Source of the DNA: Euzebya rosea
GTDB taxonomy: Bacteria; Actinomycetota; Nitriliruptoria; Euzebyales; Euzebyaceae
Direction: 5' to 3'
Assembly (NCBI RefSeq): GCF_003073135.1
Contig: NZ_PGDQ01000005.1
Location: forward strand, 310,001-374,000
DNA: 64,000 nt
Shown here: in pieces, positions 49,548 through 59,199 of the stretch
Position numbering within the stretch: position 1 is the stretch's first letter
Layout of the letters: each line of letters opens with the position of its first letter
Notes under the pieces: model-generated
Seen by the model: only the letters and a program-made list of their open reading frames with translations
Told to the model about the DNA's origin: nothing
Database searches by the model: none
Translations under genes and position numbers: made by a program

Positions 49548-52500
49548 TCACGGCGCCAGGGTGCGGTCGACGACGTCCAGGACCACGTCGCTGACCGCAG
49601 CCCGGCCCCCGGCGACGTTGACTCGCACGATGTCAGCAGCGTGGTCGGTCAGGAAGGACAGCGCTTCCGGCGATCCGGCCGTGTCCGCCCCGTCCACCAG
49701 CAGCAGCGGGCCGCGGTCCAGGGCGGCTGCCGCGCCGGCGACCAGGCCGTCGGCGAAGTCCCGGCCGGTGGCCACCCACACGGTGTCGGCGGACAGGCCA
49801 CGGGTCAGGGCCGCCTCGGCGATCACCCGTGACGTGTCGTAGCGGGTGGCGCCGGCCAGGCGCGTGACCGTGCCACCGACGTCGTCGGCCGCACGGATCA
49901 CCTCCTCGCCAACCACGGCGATACCGCCGACCACCAGCACGTCGGCCCCGGCGGTCAGCACATCTGCCGCCTCACCGAGGTCGTCGGGCTGGACCAGCAG
50001 GATCGGCAGCCCCTCGGCCCCGGCCAGCGCAGAGACGCTGAGCGCATCGGCGAAGCTGTCCCGCGCGGCCAGCACCGCCCCGTCGGCCGTGCCCATCTCG
50101 TGGGCGATCGCGATCGACGTGCCCTCCCTGGTGGGGCCGGCCAGGCGTCGCACGGCCAGCCCCAGCTCGCCGAGCTGGTCGGCCACCGCCGCGGACAGCG
50201 CAGCCTCACCACCCAGCAGCACGACGCTGGTCGCGCCCAGCCGGGCGATCTCGCGCATCGTCGGGTCGGGGACGCCGTCGGGGTCGGACAGCAGCAGCGG
50301 GCCACGGACGGCCACCGCCAGCGGGGCGCCGGCCAGCGCGTCGGCGAACTCGTCGGCCCTGGCGACCACGACCGTGGACGCCGTCGTCCACGACGCCTCC
50401 GACACGGCGACGGCCGTCTCGATGCGGGTGTCGCCGGCGTGGCGCTGGATGCGCGGGCCCGTGGGTGCCGGGTCGACCGGCGGGTCGACGGGCTGCTCGC
50501 CCGGCCCGAACGGCACCGACACGGGCGCGGGTCCCATCGCAACGCCCCCCTCGCGGTCGGAGTAGTCCAGCCACGGCACGGTGTCGGTCTCGTCCAGGCC
50601 CGGCCGGGTCCAGTCGCACACGCCGTCGGGGAAGACCTCCCGGAGCGTGGCCAGCTGCTCGTCGGTGAACTCGACTCCGCCGTGGTCCGCCTCCTCCACC
50701 GGCATCAGCCGGCACCGCATCACATCGTCGGTCAACGGGGCCCCGGCCTCGATCCGCGGCGTGGAGTACACGTCGATGACGGCGTCGCAGAACGCCGGGT
50801 CGAGGTCGATGCCGACCCCGTTGGCGCACCGGTGGTCGACGTCCTCGGGGCGGCTGCGGACGATCTTCTCGTCCAGCCCGAGGTCGGAGGTGTCGGCGTC
50901 GACGGCTGCCAGCCAGCGGTCCATGGCCAGGACCGAGGCGGTGGCGTAGGTCGCGTCGCCGAGCAACGGCACCGGTCCGCGCCACAGCAGCATGTTGTCG
51001 GCGTGCCCGTGCTCGCGGACCAGCCGGTCGCGCAGGGCGTAGGTCCGGTAGGTGTCGTGGAACGCCCCGGGGTCGGGCCCGCGGTTGTCGATGATCGCGG
51101 TGGTGTCGAGGTTGGAGGCGGTGTTGTTGAGGCCCGACCGGTAGATGTTGGCCAGCCCCGCCCGGTCGGCGTCGTACCGCTCGTCCTGCACGTTGTAGTC
51201 GGGGTCCCAGCCGCCGACGTTGGCGTTGAGGTGCACGAACTCGGCCGGCGAGATGGTGCCCTCCAGCAGGCCCGACAGGCCGTACTGGATCCCGACGTTG
51301 CCGAATGGCCGGTTGGCCCAGCCGGTCGTCGGGTCGGTGCCCAGGGCGTTGGCGTTGTACTGCTGCAGGGTGCAGCGGACCCCGTCGGGGTTGGACTCGG
51401 CGTCGTAGAGCAGGTCGTTGGGCAAGCCTGGACAGCGCTGGCCACCGAGGCCGCCCTGCACCTGCGCCAGCGCTTGCCGGCGGCTCGGGTCGCCGGAGGA
51501 CGGGATCACCTCGGTGAAGGTGACGGCGTTGATGGCGTTGGGGTGCCCGTAGACCGCCTCCTGCTTGTCGGGGGTCCACACGATGCCGGCCGACAGCGCC
51601 TCCTCGGACTCGAAGTACTCACGCAGCAGGTCGTAGTCGACGTACTGGTTGGCCGACGAGCCGGCGTCGGGGAACGAGCAGGACGCCGTGATGCCCTCGT
51701 AGATCCCGCCCGGGTAGGCGTTGGCCGTCCAGTACTGGGCCAGCGCCCCGCCCGAGCACCCCGTGCCGATGGTCCACCGCAGCTCGCCGTACCGCTCGAC
51801 GAAGTGCTCCTTCATCATCAGCATCGCCTCGGCCTGCACCACCACGTTGCAGCTGTGGCCGGAGTGGTTCAGCACGTGGGAGGCGACCGCGAAGCCCTGC
51901 GACAGGTAGCTGTCGGACATCACGTCGAGCGCCTCGACCTGGCTGTAGGCGGTGTCGCAGGACTGGCCGTGCACGATGACCATGCGGCCGTTGAAGCCGC
52001 GCTGCGGGGCCCATGGCTCGTAGTCGGGGGCCTCCGGGTCGAACAGGACGGCGATCGCGTAGCTGTCGCGGTTCATGGCGCCCTCCTCCCGGCGCACGAT
52101 GTAGGGCACCTCCTCGCCCTCCGTCGTGGTGGTCGTCGCGACGTCATTCGGTGGGTTGTCGGGGTCGTAGGCACGGAAGCCGGTCCCGGACGTCGGCATG
52201 TAGTGCAGGGACCAGGTCGTCTCGCGGTTGCACTGGTCGTCGATGGCGCCGTCGAGGCAGGTCCACGGCTGGATCTGCGGACCCGAGAAGACCGGGCCGC
52301 CCCGCGGGTGGTTGTCGATGTCGATGTGGGCGCCGTGGCCCGACGGCAGCGTCGCGGTCAGCCGCGTCCGGCCCAGCGGCAGCCCCTCGACACGGCCCAT
52401 GAACCGTCCGTTGTCGCGGACGGCGAACGCGTCGGTGACGTCGACGTCGCCGGCGGTCACGGTCAGGGAGGCGGCATCCTCGCCGGTCGGGACGGTCACC

Positions 52501-52691
52501 TCGACCAGCACGTTGCCGTCGCTGATCAGGTCGGCGCGGTTGCCCAGCACCAGGACCTCGACGACCTCGTCGTCGCCCGCGCGTGCCTCGGTGGGGGACA
52601 GGAGGCCCGCGAGCAGGGCCAGGACGGCCGCCAGGGCGACGATCAGCGTGGCCGGGACGGGCACACGGCGGGACGGGGACGTGCTGGGCAT
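49548..52691 (-). CDS. Secreted DUF6351 hydrolase-like protein with cell-wall-binding repeats
   Basis: 1,047 residues from ATG 52691 with GAGGAG upstream. A signal peptide (1-40) is followed by a large domain resembling DUF6351 alpha/beta hydrolases; the nucleophile elbow is G-T-G-C-S-G-G-A with Ser313. His and Asp partners are not assignable with confidence. A Pro-rich linker (P-V-D-P-P-V-D-P-A-P) near 745-755 leads to three cell-wall-binding repeat 2 modules (about 765-1047) anchoring it to the wall. It may act as an esterase on extracellular polymers. Cys-rich segments suggest disulfides. Confidence 0.82.
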   Translation of the reverse strand: MPSTSPSRRVPVPATLIVALAAVLALLAGLLSPTEARAGDDEVVEVLVLGNRADLISDGNVLVEVTVPTGEDAASLTVTAGDVDVTDAFAVRDNGRFMGRVEGLPLGRTRLTATLPSGHGAHIDIDNHPRGGPVFSGPQIQPWTCLDGAIDDQCNRETTWSLHYMPTSGTGFRAYDPDNPPNDVATTTTTEGEEVPYIVRREEGAMNRDSYAIAVLFDPEAPDYEPWAPQRGFNGRMVIVHGQSCDTAYSQVEALDVMSDSYLSQGFAVASHVLNHSGHSCNVVVQAEAMLMMKEHFVERYGELRWTIGTGCSGGALAQYWTANAYPGGIYEGITASCSFPDAGSSANQYVDYDLLREYFESEEALSAGIVWTPDKQEAVYGHPNAINAVTFTEVIPSSGDPSRRQALAQVQGGLGGQRCPGLPNDLLYDAESNPDGVRCTLQQYNANALGTDPTTGWANRPFGNVGIQYGLSGLLEGTISPAEFVHLNANVGGWDPDYNVQDERYDADRAGLANIYRSGLNNTASNLDTTAIIDNRGPDPGAFHDTYRTYALRDRLVREHGHADNMLLWRGPVPLLGDATYATASVLAMDRWLAAVDADTSDLGLDEKIVRSRPEDVDHRCANGVGIDLDPAFCDAVIDVYSTPRIEAGAPLTDDVMRCRLMPVEEADHGGVEFTDEQLATLREVFPDGVCDWTRPGLDETDTVPWLDYSDREGGVAMGPAPVSVPFGPGEQPVDPPVDPAPTGPRIQRHAGDTRIETAVAVSEASWTTASTVVVARADEFADALAGAPLAVAVRGPLLLSDPDGVPDPTMREIARLGATSVVLLGGEAALSAAVADQLGELGLAVRRLAGPTREGTSIAIAHEMGTADGAVLAARDSFADALSVSALAGAEGLPILLVQPDDLGEAADVLTAGADVLVVGGIAVVGEEVIRAADDVGGTVTRLAGATRYDTSRVIAEAALTRGLSADTVWVATGRDFADGLVAGAAAALDRGPLLLVDGADTAGSPEALSFLTDHAADIVRVNVAGGRAAVSDVVLDVVDRTLAP

Positions 52692-52861
52692 GGATGGCTC
52701 CTCGGCTCGACCGGCGAGTCCGCGCTCGCACGATCGGATGTGGTGACGGTCGGCGTCACCGGTGACTACGCCGGTGATCCTCGCGTCCGTACGCATAGTG
52801 GGGAAGGCGAGACCGCGTCTCGTGCCACGGGCCGCCGATCTCATACGCTCCTGCGACGCCC

Positions 52862-54748
52862 ATGAGCACCACCGCACCCGATCCAGGCACCGAACCGACC
52901 GACCCGTCCCCGCGCTCCGCCACGGAGCCCGTGGAACGGCAGGACGCTGCCGTCCCCGAGCGGGCGGCGGTGCCCGATCACGCCAGCACCGTCGTCGTGC
53001 CGGTCGCCAACCCCGACACCGCGCCCGAGCTGCTCGGCCTGGCCCGCGCGGTGGTGCGCAAGGACAGCGGGCGGGTCATCGCGCTGATCGTGGTGCTCGG
53101 CGACGCCGACGCCGAGAACAACCTCGACCGGATCTCCGCCATCCGGGACATCGTCGACACCGTTCGGGCGCGCGACGGGCAGATCGACATCGAGGTCATC
53201 ACCCGGCCCGCCGCCAGCGTCGCCCGCGGCATCCTCGACACCACGCGTGACGAGAACGCCGACATGGTGCTGCTCGGCGTGCAGGCCCCGACCCCCGGCG
53301 AGGTCGCGGTCGGCGGGGTCGCCGAGCAGGTCATCCGGGCCGCCGAGTGCGACGTGCTGGTGTACCGCCGAGGACGCCACGGCAAGGGGCTGGAGGCCAT
53401 CGAGGGCGTCGTGGCAGGGGTGGACGGCAGCGCCGACGCCCGGGTGGCCGCGCGGCTCGGCATCATCCTCGGACAGGGCCTCGGCAAGCCGGTGGAGCTG
53501 CTGCACGTCCGGCTGCCCTCCGACACCGAGCAGCAGGGCGACCTGATCCTCGCCATGGAAGCGGAGAAGCTCGAGGGTGCCGAGAGCTGCACCCGACGGG
53601 TGGTCGAGGCCCGCACCGTGCCGCAGGGCCTGCGCAGCCAGGTGGCGTCGACCAAGCTGACGGTCGTCGGGTTCCGGTCGATCGCGGACTTCGCCGGCAG
53701 CCGCCTTGGTGACACGACCCGCGGCGCCATGGACACCCTCCGCGGACCGGTGCTGGCCATCTCGCGTCCCGACCGGACCACCGGCGTCGTCGACCGGTTC
53801 GCGCAGGCCGTCCGGCGGTTCCGGCCACGGCTGACCGAGGCCGAGGAGCAGTCCCTCGTGTGGACCGCTCGGCTGCAGGCCACGCTGAACACCGACTTCG
53901 TCGTCCTGTGCGTCATCTCCGCGATGCTGGCCACCTTCGGCCTGCTGCTGGACTCCTCGGCGGTGATCATCGGGGCGATGCTCGTCGCGCCGCTGATGAG
54001 CCCCATCGTGGCGATCGGGACGGCGCTGGTCGACGGTGAGGTCCGTACGCTGCGACGCGCCACGATCACCGTGTCGGTCGGGGCGTTCCTCGTCGCGGGC
54101 ACGGCGTTCCTGATCGGTGCGTTGGTGGGGCCCGACGCCCCCACGGCGGAGATGCTGGGCCGCGGATCGCCGTCGTTGATCGACGCGGGGGTGGCGGCTG
54201 CCTCCGGGGTGGTCGGCGGCTACGCCGGGGCGCGCAAGGGCATCCCGGCTGCGTTGGCCGGCGTGGCGATCGCCGCGGCCCTGGTGCCGCCGATCTGCGT
54301 GTTCGGGCTGGGGTTGACCCTCAGCGGCCGGCTGGCCATCGGAGCCGGGCTGCTGTTCGTCACCAACATCGCCTGCATCGCCGCGGCCAGCGCCGGTGTG
54401 CTGCTGTGGCTGGGCGTGCACGTCAACCGGACCGGTGCGGGACGCAAGCGCTACGTCCGGTTCACCGCGCCGGTCCTGGTCGGTGTGCTGGCGGCCCTGT
54501 TCCTCTTCGGCCTGTCCGGCCGCGGTCCCGACCTCGGCCGGGTCCAGGCGATCGTGGAGGAGGAGATCGGCGCGGAGGTCGTCGGCGTGGACACCACGGG
54601 GCCCGCCGACAGCGTCACCGTGACCGTGCGGACCGAGGGCACGCTCTCCCCGGAAGCGGTCGACGCCGCCGGACAGCGGGTGTCCGACGAGCTGCGGGGG
54701 CTGGTGCTGCGACTGGCGGTGCAGCAGGTGATGACCACCGGCGGCTGA
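52862..54748 (+). CDS. Two-USP-domain DUF389 membrane protein
   Basis: 628 residues. Residues about 40-150 and 175-290 are universal-stress-protein-like domains (V-V-V-P-V-A-N-P-D-T at the start; V-A-G-V-D-G-S-A-D-A in the second, where the ATP-binding Gly-rich loop is partly kept). Residues about 335-570 form six or so membrane helices with the DUF389 block S-S-A-V-I-I-G-A-M-L-V-A-P-L-M-S-P-I near 365. A soluble C-terminal domain follows. Possibly a stress- or nucleotide-regulated transporter or channel; substrate unknown. TACGCT lies 12 bases before the ATG. Confidence 0.88.
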   Translation: MSTTAPDPGTEPTDPSPRSATEPVERQDAAVPERAAVPDHASTVVVPVANPDTAPELLGLARAVVRKDSGRVIALIVVLGDADAENNLDRISAIRDIVDTVRARDGQIDIEVITRPAASVARGILDTTRDENADMVLLGVQAPTPGEVAVGGVAEQVIRAAECDVLVYRRGRHGKGLEAIEGVVAGVDGSADARVAARLGIILGQGLGKPVELLHVRLPSDTEQQGDLILAMEAEKLEGAESCTRRVVEARTVPQGLRSQVASTKLTVVGFRSIADFAGSRLGDTTRGAMDTLRGPVLAISRPDRTTGVVDRFAQAVRRFRPRLTEAEEQSLVWTARLQATLNTDFVVLCVISAMLATFGLLLDSSAVIIGAMLVAPLMSPIVAIGTALVDGEVRTLRRATITVSVGAFLVAGTAFLIGALVGPDAPTAEMLGRGSPSLIDAGVAAASGVVGGYAGARKGIPAALAGVAIAAALVPPICVFGLGLTLSGRLAIGAGLLFVTNIACIAAASAGVLLWLGVHVNRTGAGRKRYVRFTAPVLVGVLAALFLFGLSGRGPDLGRVQAIVEEEIGAEVVGVDTTGPADSVTVTVRTEGTLSPEAVDAAGQRVSDELRGLVLRLAVQQVMTTGG

Positions 54749-54806
54749 CGGCTACCGTTGCCCGGTGCGGCGCAGCTGCGTCGCCGCCTCGTCGTAGGAG
54801 GAACAC

Positions 54807-55949
54807 GTGGCCACCAGCGAAGACGTCGCCCGCTTCCGCGAGAACTACGTGGAGGAGGTCAACGCGGCCTGGCTGTACCGGGTCGCCGCCGACATCGAGG
54901 AGGACGAGGCCGTCGCCGGCGTGTACCTGCGGCTCGCCGAGACCGAGGAGCGGCACGCCGACCTGTGGGCCGACCGGCTGCGCGATGCGGGCGAGGAGGT
55001 GCCGTCCGCCGATCCGTCGAGCCGGTCGCGGGTGCTCGGCTGGCTGGCCAAGCGGTGGGGCGTCGGTGTGCTGAGCAACGTCATGGCGTCCACCGAACGT
55101 GCGGGCCGGACGATGTACGACAACCAGCCGGAGGCCGCCGGGACGTCGTTGCCGGCCGACGAACGCAGCCACGCCGTCATCCTCGACGCCCTCCGCCGCG
55201 AGTCGGCGGCGGCGCCCGGCAACGGCGGCGTGCGGGGCGGGGTGCTGGCGCGGCTGGAGGGTCGCCATCGGGCCGTGGGCGGGAACGCCCTGCGTGCCGC
55301 GGTGCTCGGCGCCAACGACGGGCTGGTGTCCAACACCTCCCTCGTGATGGGCATCGCGGGCGCGTCGTTCGCCGCCGATGCGGTGCTGCTGACCGGCCTC
55401 GCCGGCTTGTTGGCCGGGGCGATCTCCATGGCGTTGGGGGAATGGCTGTCGGTGCAGAGCTCGCGGGAGCTCAACCAGGCGCAGATCGCGACGGAACGGG
55501 CGGAGATCCTGGAGATGCCCGAGGCCGAGGCCGAGGAGCTGGCGCTGATCTACCAGGCCAAGGGCATGTCGCAGGAGGAGGCCGAACGTGCGGCGGCTGA
55601 CATCATGTCCGACCCCGACGCCTTCCTCGACACGATGGTCCGCGAGGAGCTGGGCATCGACCCCGACGAGCTGGGCGGCTCGGCGTGGCAGGCGGCCGGC
55701 ACGTCCTTCGCGTTGTTCTCCCTCGGCGCGATCGTGCCCGTGATCCCGTTCTTCTGGCTGGCCGGCGGCGCGGCCGTCGCGCTCAGCCTGACCCTCGCCG
55801 GGTTCGCCCTGTTCGGGCTGGGTGCCACGACGGCGCTGATCACCGGGACCGGCATCGCCCGCACGGGTACCCGGTCGCTGCTGCTCGGCCTGATCGCCGC
55901 GGGTGTCACCTACGGCATCGGCTCGGTCCTGGGCGTGACCGTCGGCTGA
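54807..55949 (+). CDS. Ferritin-like/VIT1-CCC1 fusion membrane protein
   Basis: 380 residues from GTG 54807 with AGGAGG 4 bases upstream. Residues 8-140 are a rubrerythrin/ferritin-like domain with Glu/His ligands in N-A-A-W-L-Y-R, E-T-E-E-R-H-A-D-L-W. Residues about 165-375 are a VIT1/CCC1 iron-manganese transporter, with A-A-V-L-G-A-N-D-G-L-V-S and G-E-W-L-S-V-Q-S-S. The N-terminal domain may sense or deliver ferrous iron. Directly downstream of the DUF389 gene. Fusions of this kind (mbfA-like) export iron in alphaproteobacteria, so export is likely but unproven. Confidence 0.92.
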   Translation: MATSEDVARFRENYVEEVNAAWLYRVAADIEEDEAVAGVYLRLAETEERHADLWADRLRDAGEEVPSADPSSRSRVLGWLAKRWGVGVLSNVMASTERAGRTMYDNQPEAAGTSLPADERSHAVILDALRRESAAAPGNGGVRGGVLARLEGRHRAVGGNALRAAVLGANDGLVSNTSLVMGIAGASFAADAVLLTGLAGLLAGAISMALGEWLSVQSSRELNQAQIATERAEILEMPEAEAEELALIYQAKGMSQEEAERAAADIMSDPDAFLDTMVREELGIDPDELGGSAWQAAGTSFALFSLGAIVPVIPFFWLAGGAAVALSLTLAGFALFGLGATTALITGTGIARTGTRSLLLGLIAAGVTYGIGSVLGVTVG

Positions 55950-55956
55950 CGGCTGA

Positions 55957-55980
55957 CGGCTGACGGGCTGGCGTCAGCCG
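55957..55980. terminator. Hairpin between the VIT1 gene and GH92 gene
   Basis: CGGCTGAC (55957-55964) pairs with GTCAGCCG (55973-55980), 8 pairs with an 8-base loop. The 3' arm contains the stop codon of the minus-strand GH92 gene (TCA at 55974-55976). GGCTGAC is tandemly repeated three times just upstream. Confidence 0.5.
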
Positions 55981-58361
55981 GCGCAGCCCCAGGCCCCCAG
56001 CGGGTCGGTCGAGGCCGAGGGTGGGGTCGAGCCCGCCGCCCAGTCCGACGGCACCTCGCCCATCTCCAACGACAGGGTCGTCGGCTGGCTGGTGGGGGAG
56101 GAGGGAACCAGCCCGAGCTGGGCGTCGGTGAGCCACGTGGTGTCCAGCGGCGCGCCCTCGAGCGTCGCGTCCTGCACGAACCGTCCCGCCGCCGAGGCGC
56201 CGTCGGCGGTGATGACCAGGTCGCCGTGGCCCGGGCGGTGGATGGTCGCCTCGGTGAACATCGGCGAGGCGATGGTGTAGCCGGGGGCGCCGGGCACCGC
56301 CGGGTGCAGCCCGAGCATCGCCCAGACCAGCCAGCCGCTGAGGGCCCCGAGGTCGTCGTTGCCCGGCAGCCCGTCGGGTGTGGGGGTGTAGACGCTGACC
56401 GCCGCACGGGTCACCGCCTGGGTCTTCCACGGCACCCCCAGCCAGCTGTAGGCGAACGGGGCCTGCAGGTCGTGCTCGTTGCCCGGGGCGTACTGGTTGC
56501 CGTAGTACGCCACGCCGAACGCGGTCGCCTGGTTCTGCACCTTCGGCCACACGACGGGCACGGTGCCGCTCGCCGGCAGCCCGAAGAACACGTCGAGCTT
56601 CTCCTCCGGGGACAGCTCGTGGGCGCTGTCGCCCATCGCGTCCAGCAGCCCGCCGTAGTCGTGGGCCGCCAGCCACGAGTACTGCCACGACGTGCCCTCC
56701 TGGAAGCCGTAGCCGTTCTCGGGGGAGAACTCCGGCAGCCACGCACCCGTCTCGTCGCGCGGTCGGACGAACCCGGTCTCGGGGTCCAGCAGCGTCCGGT
56801 GGGCCAACGAGCGCGCTGCCAGCGCCTCGTCGTCGGTCATCAGGGCGAGGGCGAAGTCGGCCAGCCCGTACTCCAGCGTCGTGCCGGCGTTGCGGCCCCC
56901 CGCCTCGAGCTGCTGCAGCAGCGGGGCGTGCGGGACCGGCAGGTAGCCGAGGTCGTGCCACGCTGCCGGACGGCGGTCCAGCAGCGTTCGCATCGCGGGT
57001 TCGAGCCGGTCCGCAAGGCCATCGTCGACCAGGCCGCGGCACCAGCCCTCCCCGATGAAGGGGATCACCGGGTCGCCGGACATGTAGCCGGGATCGTTGG
57101 GGCCCAGCTGCCAGCGGGGCAGGACCCCGCCGTTCTGGTCGGCGAAGTCGGCCAGGGACACCAGCATGTCGGCGTAGGCGTCGGGGTCGATGACGGCCTG
57201 CAGCGCGCTCTGCCCGTTGTAGGAGTCCCACAGCGACAGCTGGCTGTAGTGGTCGTGCGCGGTGTCGCGGTGGATGCGCTGGTCGGGGCCGCGGTACCGG
57301 CCGTCGACGTCGGAGTGCAGGTTGGGGAACAGCTGTGCGTGGTACAGGGCCGTGTGGAACCGGACGGTGTCGGCCGGGTTGGCGCCCGTCACCTCGATCC
57401 GCCCGAGGGCCTGCTCCCAGGCGGCGTCGGCGGCCGCCCGGGTCGCCTCGAGGTCGAAGCCGGGCTGCTCGGCACGCAGGTTGGTGATCGCCCCCTCCTC
57501 GTCGGTGTAGGAGATGCCGACACGGACGCCGAGGACGGGGTCGGGCGCGTCGACGTGGGGGGTGCCGATCACGCCGAGACGGCCGTCGCTGGTGACGCGC
57601 CGGCCGATCTCGAGCGGTTCGCCGTCCAGCAGCGTCCAGGCCATCGGCTTGTCCACCTCCAGCGCGAAGTGGACGGGCATCGGACCGGCCACGTCGGTGT
57701 GGACCACCCCGGTGACCAGCCCGTCGTCGCGAAGGACGGCCTCGCCGCCGTGGAGTCCACGCAGCGTGCGCCCCACGTCGACGACGATGTGGCGGTCCTC
57801 TCGCTGGCTGAGCGCGGGGAACGTGTAGCGGTGCAGGCCGGTGCGGAGGGTGGCGGTCAGCTCGGCGGTGACGCCGTAGCGGGTGAGGGTCGTGGTGTAG
57901 AAGCCCGGTTCGGCGGCTTCCGTGGCGCGGTCGAACGGGGAGGCGTAGGCCGGGACGGGGGCGCCGCCGGGATGGTCGAGGATGCGGGTGTCCACGTCGC
58001 CGAGGACCGGCATGACGGGGATGTGGCCGCCGTGGAAGACCCCGGCCGACATGTGGGTGTGGCTGAACCCCGTGACGAGCGTGTTGTTGACGTAGTAGCC
58101 GCCGTAGTTGAGCGGCCCCTCGGCGGTGTCGGGGCCCAGCCCGACCATCCCGTGGGGCAGGACCGGGCCGGGGTTGGTGAAGCCCGGGGCGAACGTGCCG
58201 ATGAACGGGTCGACCAGGGCCGTGCGGTCGGCCTCGTCACCCACGGTGACGTCGCTGGTGTCGGTCGACGTGGCGGCGTCCACCAGCGGCACCTGTCCGC
58301 TGGCGGGCGCGGACAGCACGAGGACGAGGACAAGCGCCGCAAGGGCGCGCAACCGGCTCAT
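55974..58361 (-). CDS. Secreted GH92 family glycosidase (alpha-mannosidase-like)
   Basis: 795 residues with a signal peptide (1-23). GH92 landmarks: V-D-P-F-I-G-T near 50, N-P-G-P-V-L-P-H-G-M-V, F-S-H-T-H-M-S-A-G, S-L-W-D-S-Y-N near 385, and G-N-D-D-L-G-A-L-S-G-W-L-V-W near 685, which corresponds to the catalytic acid/base region. GH92 enzymes are calcium-dependent exo-alpha-mannosidases. No wall-anchoring repeats are present, so it is probably free or lipid-independent. Same strand as pnuC, 43 bases away. Confidence 0.92.
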   Translation of the reverse strand: MSRLRALAALVLVLVLSAPASGQVPLVDAATSTDTSDVTVGDEADRTALVDPFIGTFAPGFTNPGPVLPHGMVGLGPDTAEGPLNYGGYYVNNTLVTGFSHTHMSAGVFHGGHIPVMPVLGDVDTRILDHPGGAPVPAYASPFDRATEAAEPGFYTTTLTRYGVTAELTATLRTGLHRYTFPALSQREDRHIVVDVGRTLRGLHGGEAVLRDDGLVTGVVHTDVAGPMPVHFALEVDKPMAWTLLDGEPLEIGRRVTSDGRLGVIGTPHVDAPDPVLGVRVGISYTDEEGAITNLRAEQPGFDLEATRAAADAAWEQALGRIEVTGANPADTVRFHTALYHAQLFPNLHSDVDGRYRGPDQRIHRDTAHDHYSQLSLWDSYNGQSALQAVIDPDAYADMLVSLADFADQNGGVLPRWQLGPNDPGYMSGDPVIPFIGEGWCRGLVDDGLADRLEPAMRTLLDRRPAAWHDLGYLPVPHAPLLQQLEAGGRNAGTTLEYGLADFALALMTDDEALAARSLAHRTLLDPETGFVRPRDETGAWLPEFSPENGYGFQEGTSWQYSWLAAHDYGGLLDAMGDSAHELSPEEKLDVFFGLPASGTVPVVWPKVQNQATAFGVAYYGNQYAPGNEHDLQAPFAYSWLGVPWKTQAVTRAAVSVYTPTPDGLPGNDDLGALSGWLVWAMLGLHPAVPGAPGYTIASPMFTEATIHRPGHGDLVITADGASAAGRFVQDATLEGAPLDTTWLTDAQLGLVPSSPTSQPTTLSLEMGEVPSDWAAGSTPPSASTDPLGAWGCAG

Positions 58362-58404
58362 GGTGGGGGTTTCGACGTCGGTCGAACGAATCCCTGCCCG
58401 CAGG

Positions 58405-59151
58405 TCAGGGTGCGTGCGACGCGGCGGCCGTCCGCCAGCGAACCAGCCCGACCACGGCCATGACGAGGAACAGCACGTAGAGCGCGGCGAACATCGTCGC
58501 CCCGGTGCGGGCGTACAGGCCGATCGCGGAGATGTTGACCGGACCGATCCACAGCCACCACGACTCGACCTTCTTGGTGGACAGCAGGACCATGGCGACC
58601 ACGGACGCGGCGACGATGGAGGCGTCCCAGGTGGTGTAGAGGGCGTCGTCCCAGCCGGCGTCCAGGGCCCGGCCCAGGACCACGGTGCCCGCCCCCATGG
58701 CGATCAGCCACCCGGCGCGAGCTGCCCAGCCGAGCCGGCCGACGGTCAGCTCGCCGCCCTCCTCGCCGCCGCGGGCCCAGTGCCACCACGCCCAGCCCTG
58801 GACCGGCAGGTAGTAGGCCCAGTGCAGCAGCACCTGGCCGCCGAGCCCGATGTCGAGGAAGAACCACCCCATCAGCGCGACCGACACGATGCCGATCGGC
58901 AGGGCGAGCACGTTGCGCCGCTGGGTGATCCAGACCGACCAGAGCGACGTCATCGTGCCGAGGAACTCCACGGCCCCCGGCGTGACGTCGGGGGCGACCG
59001 CCCTGGTGGCCAGCCAGTACCCCGCGCAGGCCGCGAGCGACCCGAGGCCCGCGACGACGGCGTGGCGGTGCTCCCACGGGCGCCCGAGCAGCGGCGCCGG
59101 CGGCACCGGCGTGGCGGGCGCGGAAGGACTGTGCAGCGTGGAGGCCGTCAT
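58405..59151 (-). CDS. pnuC: Nicotinamide riboside transporter PnuC
   Basis: 248 residues with about seven membrane helices. The family motif appears as W-S-V-W-I-T-Q-R-R-N-V-L-A-L-P-I-G-I near 80 and W-A-Y-Y-L-P-V-Q-G-W-A-W-W-H-W near 115, with W-I-G-P-V-N near 200. PnuC takes up nicotinamide riboside by facilitated diffusion; trapping needs the kinase encoded by the nadR-like gene at 61928-62953. ATG 59151 is chosen because upstream codons in frame have low membrane-protein character. The 218 bases upstream contain stable hairpins. Confidence 0.93.
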   Translation of the reverse strand: MTASTLHSPSAPATPVPPAPLLGRPWEHRHAVVAGLGSLAACAGYWLATRAVAPDVTPGAVEFLGTMTSLWSVWITQRRNVLALPIGIVSVALMGWFFLDIGLGGQVLLHWAYYLPVQGWAWWHWARGGEEGGELTVGRLGWAARAGWLIAMGAGTVVLGRALDAGWDDALYTTWDASIVAASVVAMVLLSTKKVESWWLWIGPVNISAIGLYARTGATMFAALYVLFLVMAVVGLVRWRTAAASHAP

Positions 59152-59199
59152 GGGCCCCGCAGCCTGCCAGACCGTGTGTCGCCGGACCCGCTCCCGGCA

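Noticed and set aside
56226-58463. 745-residue plus-strand ORF opposite GH92
   Set aside because: Antisense of a clear glycosidase, with Val/Gly/Arg-biased composition.
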